Positions 7,902 to 16,268 of a DNA stretch of 64,000 nucleotides are shown here, piece by piece. Source of the stretch: Arenicella chitinivorans. GTDB taxonomy: Bacteria; Pseudomonadota; Gammaproteobacteria; Arenicellales; Arenicellaceae. The stretch is from the NCBI RefSeq assembly GCF_014651515.1, contig NZ_BMXA01000002.1, positions 124,001 to 188,000 on the forward strand. The letters run 5' to 3'. Each line of letters starts with the position of its first letter. Positions within the stretch are counted from its first letter, which is position 1. Under the pieces are notes generated by a model. That model was not told the origin of the DNA. It worked only from the letters and a program-made list of their open reading frames with translations, and made no database searches. The translations under genes and the position numbers were made by a program.

Positions 7902-8366
7902 TTAACCTCTACCACTTGGTGTGAATGTTGACCGTTCCATGTAATTCAACGAGACACGGGCCGGTTTTGTTTCGTTGTGACGCAGAGGTGACCTCAATTT
8001 GAGCGCAACCAATATGACAGCGACGCTCAATTCGATGACAGTGGCGACAATCAGAGAATCTGTGGGCAAACCGTTTATCGTCATGCTCACCAAGCGACTG
8101 ATGCCGTAGCTTCCGTACACTAATGCCCCGGCAACGAGTGCTAGGTTAGTAAACCGCGCTTTGATTGACCCCAGAATCATCAGGACTGCCGTGACAATTA
8201 GAATTCCGCCGGGTGCGCTCACTTCAGATAACAGGCTGGGGTCCGGCGCCAGGTGTATGTGGCTCATCTCTAAAAACGCGCGTGGTGCGATTAGCAATGA
8301 TCCGCCAATGCCACCAAGTAATGCACCCGATATTGCTAGGAGTGATTTGGTTAATAACCGAGTCAT
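7902..8366 (-). CDS. DUF4345-like membrane protein
   Basis: A 154-residue membrane protein with four hydrophobic helices, including LLAISGALLGGIGGSLLI and GGILIVTAVLMILGSI, and the segment LSEVSAPGG. This matches the DUF4345 pattern as I know it. Start at 8366 is chosen because its ATG overlaps the TGA of the upstream reductase gene (ATGA), a translational-coupling arrangement; an ATG five codons earlier is less likely. The tail after the last helix is polar and possibly cytoplasmic. Function unknown. Confidence 0.7.
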   Translation of the reverse strand: MTRLLTKSLLAISGALLGGIGGSLLIAPRAFLEMSHIHLAPDPSLLSEVSAPGGILIVTAVLMILGSIKARFTNLALVAGALVYGSYGISRLVSMTINGLPTDSLIVATVIELSVAVILVALKLRSPLRHNETKPARVSLNYMERSTFTPSGRG

Positions 8367-9208
8367 GCAACGGCCCCCCAAACTCCGGTAGCCGCCACGT
8401 CGCGTGCGTAGTCGGCAAAGTCCTTCGGTGGACGCCCGAGTGCCGACTGCACACCATGGGTCAATTGTGCGTTGCGACCATCAAGTACGGTGGAAAAAAG
8501 GTAGTCCAGCATCCATACCACATCTTTGGGCGCGCCAGAGTCAGCGACTTCAGCCACAAACGTCTCATGTGGCACGTCAACGTAGGTAATTTCAAGGCCC
8601 GTGGCTCGAGACAAGTCCGCTGCGACATCGGCCATTGTCATCAATCGCGGGCCGGTGACTTCGTAAATCTGTTGGTTGTGGTGATCCTCGCTCAACGCGG
8701 CAACCGCCACATCGGCGATGTCGTCTACGTCAACGAAGGGCTCGACCTGATTTCCCGCTGGCAGCGTGATTGTGCCGTTGAGAACCATGTCGATGAAAGC
8801 GCCTTCAGAGAAGTTTTGGTTGAACCAGCTGGCACGCACGATGGTCCAATCGAGCCCGGCATTCCGCACGATACGTTCGCAAGCCTGAGCCTCGTCCTCA
8901 CCGCGACCAGACAATAGGACGAGTCGTTTTACACCGCGCCGTTTAGCGAGATCGACAAACGCCTGAATTGCGTCAGCTGCGCCAGGCATGGCCAGATCCG
9001 GCGCGTACGTGATATACGCCGCTGTCACGCCATCAAGCGCGGCATCCCAGCTTTTTTCTTTGTCCCAATCGAATGCTGGTACGGTTGATCGTGATCCGAT
9101 ACGGACGGGAAGACCTTTGTCTCTAAGGCGTTCAACTATACGGCGCCCGGTTTTACCGGTGCCGCCTAACACTAACGTCAGGTTATGTGGTTGAGGTGTT
9201 GGTGTCAT
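8363..9208 (-). CDS. NmrA-like NAD(P)-binding oxidoreductase
   Basis: A 281-residue atypical short-chain dehydrogenase. The N-terminal nucleotide-binding loop is LVLGGTGKTGRRI (GGTGxTG), followed by conserved segments LVLLSGRGED and WTIVRASWFNQNFSEG, then VDVDDIADVAVAAL, typical of the NmrA/ergot-alkaloid-reductase-like subgroup. The catalytic YxxxK of classical SDRs is not evident, as in other NmrA-type proteins, so it may be a quinone or nitro-type reductase or a redox sensor. A GGGAGC ribosome site precedes the ATG. It overlaps the DUF4345 gene by four bases. Confidence 0.85.
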   Translation of the reverse strand: MTPTPQPHNLTLVLGGTGKTGRRIVERLRDKGLPVRIGSRSTVPAFDWDKEKSWDAALDGVTAAYITYAPDLAMPGAADAIQAFVDLAKRRGVKRLVLLSGRGEDEAQACERIVRNAGLDWTIVRASWFNQNFSEGAFIDMVLNGTITLPAGNQVEPFVDVDDIADVAVAALSEDHHNQQIYEVTGPRLMTMADVAADLSRATGLEITYVDVPHETFVAEVADSGAPKDVVWMLDYLFSTVLDGRNAQLTHGVQSALGRPPKDFADYARDVAATGVWGAVA

Positions 9209-9315
9209 TGACTTGCTCCCTGGTTAGATTTTGCAAGTCATAATTTAGGCAAAAACCGTTTATGGTTCTTGCTCAGGTATGCCAGAGTTTTGACAGATCA
9301 CGACAATTTAACGTC

Positions 9316-10323
9316 TTAACGCTGACTCGCACCTAATTTGTAGGACCTTGGGGTCTGCCCCGCCCAACGTTTAAATGCTCTGGTAAATGCACTTTGCTCA
9401 GAGAAACCGGTCAAAAAAGCCACTTCAGCAAGGCTGTATCCTGTTTCACGCAATAAGCGTTTTGCGAGGTCTCTGCGAGCCATGTCCACCACGCTCTGAA
9501 ATGAATGTCCACCATCCGACAAACGTCGTTGCAGGGTGCGGCTACCCATCCCCAATTGCGACGCGATAAGTGACAAGGTTGGGACACCTTCACTGAGACA
9601 TTGTGCGACTGCACGACGTACGTGTTGTTCCAGCCCATCATTATTTTTTATCGCGGCAAGTTCTTTCTCTAAATGCGTGTCGAAGAATTTTGCAATTGTT
9701 TCATCGCCAAGTTTGTTGGGCGCGTCGATGCTCTCTGCACTTAGTAGCAAGGCATCTCGACCCGACTCAAAATGCACGGGGCAGCCAAAGTGTGCTTCAA
9801 AAACTGCGACATCACCTCGTGGCGAGTGCTTGAACAACACCGCCAACGGTTTGAAATCGGCGACGCTCACTTCGTTACAAATCACGTCCACCGCAGACAT
9901 GCTCGCTTCATTGGACAACAGCATGCCGAGCCGTCCATCTCCGGCTTTCTCGAGATTGAAATACCAACCATCTTTACTTTCCTGCAAGCTATATGTTTCG
10001 GCGCTACCGAGCACATGACCATAGCGTTCCGATCTGTGGAAAGAACCCCGCAATGTTGGTGCCGACTTCCAGGCCAGACCAAATGCGCCGTAGTCATCAC
10101 TTCGCATCGTTGCGCCAATTCGCAGCGGCAGCGTTACTCCATCTGGATCGCGCCCAGCCAGTGTCGCAAAGAAATCATAAAACGTGTCGGCTGGGACCAT
10201 AAGTTTAGGGTTTACAGTGCCGTCTGGCGCTAAGCCCAAGTGCAATAATAAGTCCTCTGTTTCCACGCCCTCACTGGCATGGCTGAGGACTTTATGGACG
10301 TAAAGTGAGGTTATTTGGCTCAT
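9316..10323 (-). CDS. AraC-family transcriptional regulator
   Basis: A 335-residue regulator with an N-terminal arabinose-binding-like (PF12625 type) domain and a C-terminal AraC DNA-binding domain (about residues 235-330), shown by LGMGSRTLQRRLSDGG, the double helix-turn-helix with YSLAEVAFLTGFSEQSAFTR and the ending RWAGQTPRSYK. It is transcribed toward the NmrA-like reductase gene with a gap of 107 bases, so it is the plausible local regulator of the 7.3-9.2 kb group. The effector is unknown. Confidence 0.9.
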   Translation of the reverse strand: MSQITSLYVHKVLSHASEGVETEDLLLHLGLAPDGTVNPKLMVPADTFYDFFATLAGRDPDGVTLPLRIGATMRSDDYGAFGLAWKSAPTLRGSFHRSERYGHVLGSAETYSLQESKDGWYFNLEKAGDGRLGMLLSNEASMSAVDVICNEVSVADFKPLAVLFKHSPRGDVAVFEAHFGCPVHFESGRDALLLSAESIDAPNKLGDETIAKFFDTHLEKELAAIKNNDGLEQHVRRAVAQCLSEGVPTLSLIASQLGMGSRTLQRRLSDGGHSFQSVVDMARRDLAKRLLRETGYSLAEVAFLTGFSEQSAFTRAFKRWAGQTPRSYKLGASQR

Positions 10324-10397
10324 GGTTGTAGGTTAATTGATTAACTAGCTTTGTGTCACCTTAGTCGCATTCGCAGGGTGAACAAACGATCCGTGAC

Positions 10398-11198
10398 TTA
10401 TTCAGAATGGGCTTTGTGCCAATTTTCTATGATTGTGAATAGTTGATCTATACCCTCAGTCAACGCCGCCGGTCCAGGTTGTAAGATGACGGCGGACTTA
10501 ATCTCGTAGACTTCTTGATTGCGTACCGCAGGAACGTGCGACCAGCCTTCTCGTTCGCCAACTTTTTCTGGGTGAAAGCGCCTGCCACACCATGAGCCGA
10601 TAATAATATCTGGTGCCTTGGCCACGACGTCCATCGGATCAGCGATGATCCTGTCTTTGCCGCCTTGGTGTTTGGCGTTTTCTGCATAGCAATCTATGCC
10701 ACCGCAAATCTCGATCAGCTCGCTAACCCAACCGATTCCACTGATAGTCGGGTTGTACCATTCTTCGAAGAATACTTTGGGCCGATTCTTCCACTGTGTT
10801 GTTTCTTGCTTGATGGTCTCAATTTTTTTCTCATAGCTTCTTGCTAATGAGTCCGCCGCATCCGCTGCATCCACCAACCGGCCAAGGGTTCGAATCATGC
10901 GCAGGATGCCGCCTACGGTTCGATGATTGAAAATATATACCTCCACGCCGTGTTTTATCAGCTCCGCAGCAATATCGGCTTGCAGGTCTGAAAAACCGAG
11001 CACTAGGTCTGGCTTCAGGTCGAGGATTTTGGGAATTTTGGCGCTGGTGAAGGCCGAGACTTTGGGTTTTTCTTTGCGTGCTTCAGGCGGTCGTACCGTG
11101 AAGCCAGATATTCCAACAATCCGGTCTTGTTCACCGAGTAGGTAGAGGGTTTCGACCGTTTCCTCGGTCATGCAGATGATGCGTTGTGGCCAGTTCAT
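10398..11198 (-). CDS. BtuF-like cobalamin/metal-binding protein without signal peptide
   Basis: A 266-residue protein of the periplasmic-binding family PF01497 (BtuF/FepB type): RIICMTEETVETLYLLGEQDRIVGISGF at the N-terminus, LKPDLVLGFSDLQ, a FEEWYNP motif at the domain linker and DIIIGSWCGRRFHPEKV. Unlike BtuF it starts directly with the binding fold; I see no signal peptide or lipobox. No permease or ATPase gene is adjacent. Such leaderless relatives exist in Proteobacteria, usually annotated as cobalamin-binding, with unclear roles. Longer starts are blocked by the short upstream region, but a frameshifted leader cannot be excluded. Confidence 0.75.
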   Translation of the reverse strand: MNWPQRIICMTEETVETLYLLGEQDRIVGISGFTVRPPEARKEKPKVSAFTSAKIPKILDLKPDLVLGFSDLQADIAAELIKHGVEVYIFNHRTVGGILRMIRTLGRLVDAADAADSLARSYEKKIETIKQETTQWKNRPKVFFEEWYNPTISGIGWVSELIEICGGIDCYAENAKHQGGKDRIIADPMDVVAKAPDIIIGSWCGRRFHPEKVGEREGWSHVPAVRNQEVYEIKSAVILQPGPAALTEGIDQLFTIIENWHKAHSE

Positions 11199-11317
11199 TT
11201 TAAACTCACAGACTCAGCGTCGTTGGTGCGGTGGCAAATAGTACCATTCGGTCATCGATTTGTTTGTGCTGTTGACTGGTATCCTACGCAGGCTATTAAC
11301 CCCCTACGAACTTTTAC

Positions 11318-11758
11318 ATGAGAAGAGTCACCACATTGTCAGAGTATGTGCGTCGCCGCAATGGCCTTGCCCTGGGTGCGCAAGGCTCACTCCAAGCGAT
11401 GTTGTATCGAGCGTTTGGGGCCGGTAGGTTCTCTGAGTTTTGGCACTACTGGAATCCGATCTGGGGCTATTATTTAGCCCGCTATGTAATGCGTCCACTC
11501 AGTTCCTATTGCCCGAGCCCAGTCGCGATCGTGATGACCTTTGTTGTGAGTGGCGCTTTACATGATTTGGCGATCATGTTGCTTAAGTGGCGTGTGTCAG
11601 TGTTCTTTAGCTTTTGGTTTTTTCTTATGGGGTTGTTGGTGGTGATCACTGAGGCCGTGGAGGTTCGGTACCATACTCGGCCTTGGTGGCTACGGGGTAC
11701 GATTAATCTGAGCTTTGTTTTGTTGCCGCTTGCCCTAACGCAATGGGTGTTGGGTTAA
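11318..11758 (+). CDS. Short MBOAT-like acyltransferase-like membrane protein
   Basis: A 146-residue membrane protein with three or four hydrophobic helices. FWHYWNPIWGYYL and TFVVSGALHDLAIMLLKWR resemble the C-terminal part of membrane-bound O-acyltransferases, where the His in the hydrophobic SG-x-x-HD segment is catalytic. The usual family length is over 400 residues, so this corresponds to roughly the catalytic third. No missing half is visible upstream: only 119 bases separate it from the divergent neighbour. It may be a stand-alone short family or a remnant. No clear ribosome site at the ATG. Confidence 0.6.
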   Translation: MRRVTTLSEYVRRRNGLALGAQGSLQAMLYRAFGAGRFSEFWHYWNPIWGYYLARYVMRPLSSYCPSPVAIVMTFVVSGALHDLAIMLLKWRVSVFFSFWFFLMGLLVVITEAVEVRYHTRPWWLRGTINLSFVLLPLALTQWVLG

Positions 11759-12023
11759 GCCCCTAACATAAACGCCAAACAGGATGTTTGCTTGCGAGCG
11801 CGGGTTGCGTCAGACGTCTGCTGGTCGGGAACCGTCACCTAGCGGATAAAGTATGCCGAGAGCGGCGCAGACGGCATTTTCGTCCTAGCTTCCCTGCGCA
11901 AGGATATCTGGTTCTGTTCTGGAAAACAGGATTAAGTGCATATAAATCAAGTATGTGCGAGCAAACATGTGCTAGATTGGAATGAGGGGTAACATTTTCA
12001 GAGTAGCTATCACGGAGATTGAA

Positions 12024-14567
12024 ATGGTTAGACTCAGCGGATCACTTTCGTACTTTGTGTATTATACCCCGCAGGCAACGTGCACCGTTAAGTGGGCACG
12101 GTTCGCGTTGAAAAGATGTGTGCTCGCAGGGAGTTTGATATGTGCGAGCTATGTATCAGCGGTGCTGGCGAATGAACTTCATCAAAAGCATGAAGCGGTA
12201 TTAGCACTCTTGTTGCCGGAGCAGGCAACGCATACGGCGATCAATAGTGGCGACTGGACGGATCCGCAGGTCTGGTCATCGGGATCAGTGCCTAGCGCCG
12301 AAGCCAATGTGTATATTCCGGAAGGACGGTTGATCCGCTACGATGCGAACTCAAGTGTGGCGCTCTCGGTGGTGCGTGTCGATGGTAGGCTGAGTTTTGA
12401 CCACACGAGCAACACAAAATTAGTCCTGCAATCCTTGATCACCAGTATGGCATCAGAGTTAGAGATCGGCACGGTTACTAATCCGATTCAGCCAGATAAA
12501 AAGGCAGAACTGATATTCGCTGATGTGCCAATAAACAAAACGGTTGACCCCGGCCAGTTTGGTAACGGCTTGGTTGCGACAGGCAAAGTGCAAATCCACG
12601 GCGCGAGTAAGCTTCCTTACACCACCTTGAAATCACCGGCACTGGCTGGTAGCAATACCCTTCAGTTAAACGGTGACCTGTCTACCTGGCAGATCGGTGA
12701 TGAGCTGTTGATTGTCGGCACAAATGGTGAATCTAAAGCGGAAGACGAGCTGCGGCAGATCGTAAGCATTGATGCTAATGGTATGGCGACGCTGGATGCT
12801 GCGTTGACGTTCAATCACATCACGCCACTTGGTCACTCGAACCTCAACCTTTACGTTGCTAACACCACACGTAATATTAGACTGTCATCTGAAAACCCCA
12901 GCGGCGCGCGTGGGCACGCTATGTTCATGAATAAGTACACCGACATACGGTTTGCTGAGTTCGCTGGACTGGGGCGCACAGACAAAAGTATTCCATTGGA
13001 TGCAGATGGCATTGCGCTCGATGGCAGTGACAATATCTCTGGGCGTTATTCCATTCATTTTCATGAGTTGGGTGTGGGCGAAAACGCCGCACTGGCAGTT
13101 GCTTATGGGAATTCTATTCACGACAACCCGGGCTGGGGGATTACCCATCATAGTTCCCATGCAGCGATTGACTATAATGTCGTGTTCAATATCAAAGGTG
13201 CAGGGATTGCTGCTGAGGATGGCAATGAAACCGGTCAATGGGTCGGAAATTTAGTCACTGACGTCTACGGGGATGGTGAAAACCCCACTGTGAATCGTGA
13301 TGAGAAACTGGGTGACTTTGGACACTCGGGTGAAGCGTATTCATCCACTGCACGCTCGTTATTGCAAAAGGATAACATCGCCGCCAACGCCAACTACGGC
13401 TGGAAATTTACCGGGCTTCAAGAACTTGCATCGTTTGACCGATTCGACAGTACTCTAGACCCCTTCAATCCAACGCCTTTGTTGCCAATTGCGGCGGGTA
13501 CCAGCGGCAATCTTATTGGTTTCCATGGGAATACCGCGATTGCAGTCGGCATCGCTTTAGATTCAGGGCACCGACGAGGTTATTCGTTAACGTCGGATGT
13601 TCGCAGTGACATCGTCGATTTTACCGCTTGGCAAGTTACCGGCCATGCCATCGATTTTTTCTCGTATACAGCCGATTACATTATCAAAGATTCTTTGTTG
13701 ATTGGGTCGGAAAGTGGCGCTGGTTCTGCGGTAAAAATGACCAAGAAATCCGAGGGGACCTCCCTCATTGACGTGCATATCGAAAATTTTAGAACCGGCA
13801 TCAATGACACTGGTCTCAATAATCTGGGTGAGTACGTGAACGTGTCTTTTAGTAATAACAACACGAATTTAAAGGCCCCATTTTATGGTACCGAAGTCGA
13901 TGGGCGAATGTTCGATCATCCTTTTAAGACCACCAATGATGTAAATCTAAACCAGACTCCTGAGATTGTATTGAGTGCGCAGTCTGATCTAACTTTGGCA
14001 CCCAACGACGATAAGGTATTTGTGGATGGCACCATCACCGATAGCATGGGGGACTATGCGCTGGGTGAAAACGTCTGGCTATCGCAAAAAAACGGTGTTT
14101 ATTTTATCGAGAACTATGAACTGGGATATACCAACAATAGCGATAAGGGAATTGCCACTAATATTTTAGACGACGGCGGATATGTGCCGGCTGAAAAGTT
14201 ACTTGAAATGCACGGTGCTCTGCAAAAGCCGAATGGCGATTGGGTGATTGAGGTGGTGGTTTGGGTAACTGATCGGTTTACAGCAAAACACACGCCGATA
14301 GTCATTGAACTGCAGCTTTCTGGGTTTACAGACGCTTTTCTGTCGCAATTCCAAACTGAGGCGAAGCAGCCAGACGGTACGCTGACTTACATAGACGTGC
14401 TTTCCGGTAACGTGTTAGATTTTGACGGAAATGTGGTCGATACGCCTGATGTTGGAGATCCCGGTAATCCTGGTCCCCCGCCGGTTACTCCCCCGAGTTT
14501 GCCGCCAAGAGAAGTAACGGAGAGCAATATGTCTCCCGTGATCTACTTGTTGCTGGATGAGGATTAA
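12024..14567 (+). CDS. Secreted G8-domain / parallel beta-helix protein
   Basis: A large (847-residue from ATG 12024) exported protein. A hydrophobic signal lies at about residues 35-55 (VLAGSLICASYVSAVLA). Next is a G8 domain (DWTDPQVWSSGSVPSAE to the GRLSFDH segment), then a right-handed parallel beta-helix region containing RYSIHFHELG and NPGWGITHHSSHAAI, which resembles the bacterial and animal CEMIP/TMEM2/PKHD1 type architecture. The C-terminal tail has a Pro-rich linker (GNPGPPPVTPPSLPP). The HxH motif and beta-helix make a polysaccharide-binding or degrading role plausible but unproven. I chose 12024 because ACGGAG lies about eight bases before it; an in-frame ATG exists at 11982. It ends overlapping the convergent methyltransferase by four bases. 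Confidence 0.8.
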   Translation: MVRLSGSLSYFVYYTPQATCTVKWARFALKRCVLAGSLICASYVSAVLANELHQKHEAVLALLLPEQATHTAINSGDWTDPQVWSSGSVPSAEANVYIPEGRLIRYDANSSVALSVVRVDGRLSFDHTSNTKLVLQSLITSMASELEIGTVTNPIQPDKKAELIFADVPINKTVDPGQFGNGLVATGKVQIHGASKLPYTTLKSPALAGSNTLQLNGDLSTWQIGDELLIVGTNGESKAEDELRQIVSIDANGMATLDAALTFNHITPLGHSNLNLYVANTTRNIRLSSENPSGARGHAMFMNKYTDIRFAEFAGLGRTDKSIPLDADGIALDGSDNISGRYSIHFHELGVGENAALAVAYGNSIHDNPGWGITHHSSHAAIDYNVVFNIKGAGIAAEDGNETGQWVGNLVTDVYGDGENPTVNRDEKLGDFGHSGEAYSSTARSLLQKDNIAANANYGWKFTGLQELASFDRFDSTLDPFNPTPLLPIAAGTSGNLIGFHGNTAIAVGIALDSGHRRGYSLTSDVRSDIVDFTAWQVTGHAIDFFSYTADYIIKDSLLIGSESGAGSAVKMTKKSEGTSLIDVHIENFRTGINDTGLNNLGEYVNVSFSNNNTNLKAPFYGTEVDGRMFDHPFKTTNDVNLNQTPEIVLSAQSDLTLAPNDDKVFVDGTITDSMGDYALGENVWLSQKNGVYFIENYELGYTNNSDKGIATNILDDGGYVPAEKLLEMHGALQKPNGDWVIEVVVWVTDRFTAKHTPIVIELQLSGFTDAFLSQFQTEAKQPDGTLTYIDVLSGNVLDFDGNVVDTPDVGDPGNPGPPPVTPPSLPPREVTESNMSPVIYLLLDED

Positions 14568-15118
14568 ACGTCGTTTTTATAGAGCAAATATAATATCGGC
14601 GACGTTGGTTTAGGCTCGCGCGCGGTGAGTTGTTGGCAACACCACTGCTGCAGGTCGAGCGTGCTTAGCCAAGATTGAACGGCATGTGTCTCAACAGCGC
14701 CAGCGTCGTGCCCGGGGTAGCACAAGAGCGAAATCAACCCGCCAGGGTTCAGCATTTTCGTTGATTGATTTAAGGCGAGCAGACTTGAGTCTGCTTCGGT
14801 GGTGATGGTTTTATCACTGCGTGGTAGATAGCCGAGGTTGAACATAATGCAGTCGATTGGCTGATCGATATGTTGCTGCATGGTTTCGTGTCCCGCGTGA
14901 ATTAAGTTTACGTGCTGGATGTTTGCCGCTGTCAGCTTGGTTCGAGTGGCCTCGATCGCGCCCGACTGCACGTCAAATCCCCAGACCTGTTTGCGGGCAA
15001 GGCTGGCCAGAAAGACGGTGTCGTGACCATTGCCGCAGGTCGCGTCGACCGCGTAATCGAGAGGTCGGTTTTGAAAATGTGTGCGAATCGCCTGATGTGC
15101 TTGATGAGTTAGAGCCAT
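14564..15118 (-). CDS. MnmM/YtqB-like SAM-dependent methyltransferase
   Basis: A 184-residue class I methyltransferase of the PF06962 family: SAM-binding DATCGNGHDTVFLA at about residues 25-38 and the family signature MFNLGYLPRSDK near residue 93. In Bacillus subtilis the family member YtqB (MnmM) methylates nm5s2U to mnm5s2U at the tRNA wobble position. It overlaps by ten bases the end of a DAO-family flavoprotein gene, which would supply the preceding step; together they would substitute for the two domains of MnmC. Other members were long annotated only as putative rRNA methylase, so substrate is inference. Confidence 0.8.
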   Translation of the reverse strand: MALTHQAHQAIRTHFQNRPLDYAVDATCGNGHDTVFLASLARKQVWGFDVQSGAIEATRTKLTAANIQHVNLIHAGHETMQQHIDQPIDCIMFNLGYLPRSDKTITTEADSSLLALNQSTKMLNPGGLISLLCYPGHDAGAVETHAVQSWLSTLDLQQWCCQQLTAREPKPTSPILYLLYKNDV

Positions 15119-16152
15119 TCAGTCAGTTCCTCTGGCAACGGTTTGCCGCTGATTAGGTGGTCGCACAATAAATTGGCGTAGTATGGAATGGTCAAACAAC
15201 CTTTGCTGCCAAAGCCATTGAAACAATAGGCATGATCCAGCGAACGAGTAGGGCCTATGAATGGACGACGTTGTTTGGTGGTTGGTCGTATCCCAGTTTG
15301 GTGTGCGGTGACCTGTGCTTTCAGGCCGGTGTGCTGGTGCAAGCTGGTTTGCAGTTTCTGAGCAATCTCGGGCGTTGGATCAAGGCTCAAGTCCTGCCAA
15401 TCATAGTTGGCCCCGAGTCGCGCGTTGACAGTGTCAGTCGAACTTGGTATCAACCAACTACCCCAACTCAACATGCCCGGCAACGGCGCGGACAGTTCGA
15501 CGTCAAGAATCTCACCTTTAGCAAGTTTGAAAGGCAAGGTTGAGAGCCACGGGTTGTGGATCGCTTGATAGCCTTCGCAGAAGATAACTGTACCCGCTCG
15601 AATTCCGTGAGCACTTACGCCGTCATGGTTCACGGAGAGCTCATGATAGTTAAACTTCCTTGCCGAATAAGCGCGCTGATCAAGCAGCATAGACTTGGTT
15701 TGCGATAGCAGGGTAGGCGTGTCTACGGCACTGGTCTGGTGCACTTCAATACAGCTGTGTGGCTCCGTCGCTAAAAATGGGCTGTCGATGTGTCTCGACA
15801 GCAGTGATTGATACTCTCGTTGCTGCAAACGCTTGTTGAGGTAAGTCAGCTGTCCAGGGTGTTTGATGCGACGGTACTGAGTGACGTCTCGATGCACTGA
15901 TCTGCCGGTCAATTGGCCGAACGATTGATAGAAGGCGTTCGCCACCGGCCAGTAGTGATCAAAGTTCTCGGTTAAATTCAGGCGATGCCCGGTTACCGGA
16001 TTAATCAAACCGGCCGCGACTTGACTTGCACTACCACAGTGATCGTTATCAATCACCAGCACAGATTTGCCATGTCGTCGCAGATTGAGCGCCAGAATCG
16101 ACCCCGCCAAGCCTTGGCCGACTATCAAAAAATCAAGTTGTGGTGCAGACAT
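15109..16152 (-). CDS. FAD-dependent DAO-family oxidoreductase (MnmC1/MnmL-like)
   Basis: A 347-residue flavoprotein. FAD-binding GxGxxG is at the start (IVGQGLAGSILALNL), followed by SASQVAAGLINPVTGHR, a motif also seen in DAO-fold proteins related to the oxidase half of MnmC; the C-terminus has GIRPTTKQRRPFIG and GFGSKGCLT. In MnmC this domain removes the carboxymethyl group from cmnm5s2U. Co-transcription with an MnmM-like methyltransferase (ten-base overlap) supports that function here. Alternative: a different amine oxidase. Divergent from the LplT-PlsC gene. Confidence 0.75.
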   Translation of the reverse strand: MSAPQLDFLIVGQGLAGSILALNLRRHGKSVLVIDNDHCGSASQVAAGLINPVTGHRLNLTENFDHYWPVANAFYQSFGQLTGRSVHRDVTQYRRIKHPGQLTYLNKRLQQREYQSLLSRHIDSPFLATEPHSCIEVHQTSAVDTPTLLSQTKSMLLDQRAYSARKFNYHELSVNHDGVSAHGIRAGTVIFCEGYQAIHNPWLSTLPFKLAKGEILDVELSAPLPGMLSWGSWLIPSSTDTVNARLGANYDWQDLSLDPTPEIAQKLQTSLHQHTGLKAQVTAHQTGIRPTTKQRRPFIGPTRSLDHAYCFNGFGSKGCLTIPYYANLLCDHLISGKPLPEELTEWL

Positions 16153-16268
16153 AAGCGAATACGATTAATCTAAATGACAGAGGTTTGTGATAGTCTGCCT
16201 GAATGAATAATAAGTATAACAATTACCACCAACTGGCAGTGGCAAGTTCGTAAGGAACAGGCGGGGCT

